From contig VEQH01000023.1 in the NCBI GenBank assembly GCA_018883325.1, positions 1 to 50,211 of the forward strand: a stretch of DNA of 50,211 nucleotides, read 5' to 3'. A program made the position numbers and the translations under genes. The notes beneath the pieces are model-generated. The model saw only the letters and a list, made by a program, of their open reading frames with translations. It was not told the DNA's origin and made no database searches. Of this stretch, positions 50,106-50,211 are shown one piece after another. Each line of letters opens with the position of its first letter. The stretch's first letter is position 1. Origin of the DNA: Flavobacteriales bacterium. GTDB lineage: Bacteria > Bacteroidota > Bacteroidia > Flavobacteriales_D > Crocinitomicaceae.

Positions 50106-50211
50106 CTAACTCAGCAACCACGAACAATGCATTAAGCACGTTTTGTCCGTTTTTTATTGCTGTATCTGTAATAGAACGCAAAACTGCAAAGTTCATTGCG
50201 CCTTCGAAAGA
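50092..50211 (-). CDS. Transposase C-terminus (probably IS66-like), partial
   Basis: The minus strand, entering from the window edge, reads SFEGAMNFAVLRSITDTAIK, then NGQNVLNALFVVAELEVTD and a stop at 50092-50094. The pattern (G-A-x-x-F-A-x-L-R-S, T-A-x-K-N-G, A-L) resembles the C-terminal end of IS66-type transposases. The stop and the last 2-4 residues lie in receptor sequence, so the natural end of the transposase and the IS end are probably lost. The body of the gene lies outside the window. Confidence 0.5.
   Translation of the reverse strand, partial: SFEGAMNFAVLRSITDTAIKNGQNVLNALFVVAELEVTD

Overview
The window is AT-rich DNA from a member of the Bacteroidota, most likely the order Flavobacteriales. 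Four lines of evidence support this: the gliding genes gldD and gldE; two secreted proteins with type IX secretion (T9SS) sorting domains; the gene order of the ribosomal cluster, which lacks tuf after fusA and runs straight from rplQ to carA and eno; and repeated Bacteroidetes-type -7 promoter boxes (TAnnTTTG). I cannot name the species. A Crocinitomicaceae-like lineage is only a guess.

Left part, all on the minus strand. A str operon (rpsL-rpsG-fusA) runs without a break into the S10, spc and alpha operons (rpsJ to rplQ, 21345 down to 4423). It includes rpmD and rpmJ, both very short, and the non-ribosomal genes secY, infA and rpoA. A strong terminator follows rplQ. A short carA-eno unit comes next, ended by its own terminator, and then a LytS/LytTR-type two-component pair. 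Upstream of rpsL lies pdhB-clpX-clpP (transcribed clpP to pdhB) with its own terminator.

Middle part. A plus-strand MurG-like glycosyltransferase diverges from clpP. On the minus strand follow an OmpA/TPR lipoprotein, an ssb-gldE-gldD-folK run, and topA. Next on the plus strand are a remnant of a sorting domain and a T9SS-sorted secreted protein, then a unit of miaB, a sigma-54-type AAA+ regulator, lptE, a repeat-rich TPR-like protein and secG. After a terminator come groES and groEL, separated by a palindromic repeat element.

Right part. A minus-strand T9SS-sorted protein converges on groEL. It is followed by a plus-strand pair: a secreted LolA-like protein and a large Vps10/Asp-box (BNR) protein. 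Downstream lies a MITE-like element of about 300 bp with 33-bp inverted ends, then a terminator. A minus-strand PepSY membrane protein lies beside a TonB-dependent receptor that has lost its 5' half. A transposase C-terminus (probably IS66-like) abuts the break at the window edge.

No complete new defence or metabolic system was found. Most of the window is conserved housekeeping. The points worth a second look are the leader structures upstream of rpsD and rpsL, the repeat elements at 34.4, 39.9 and 47.5 kb, the sorting-domain remnant at 33.0 kb, and the transposase/TonB junction at 50.1 kb.
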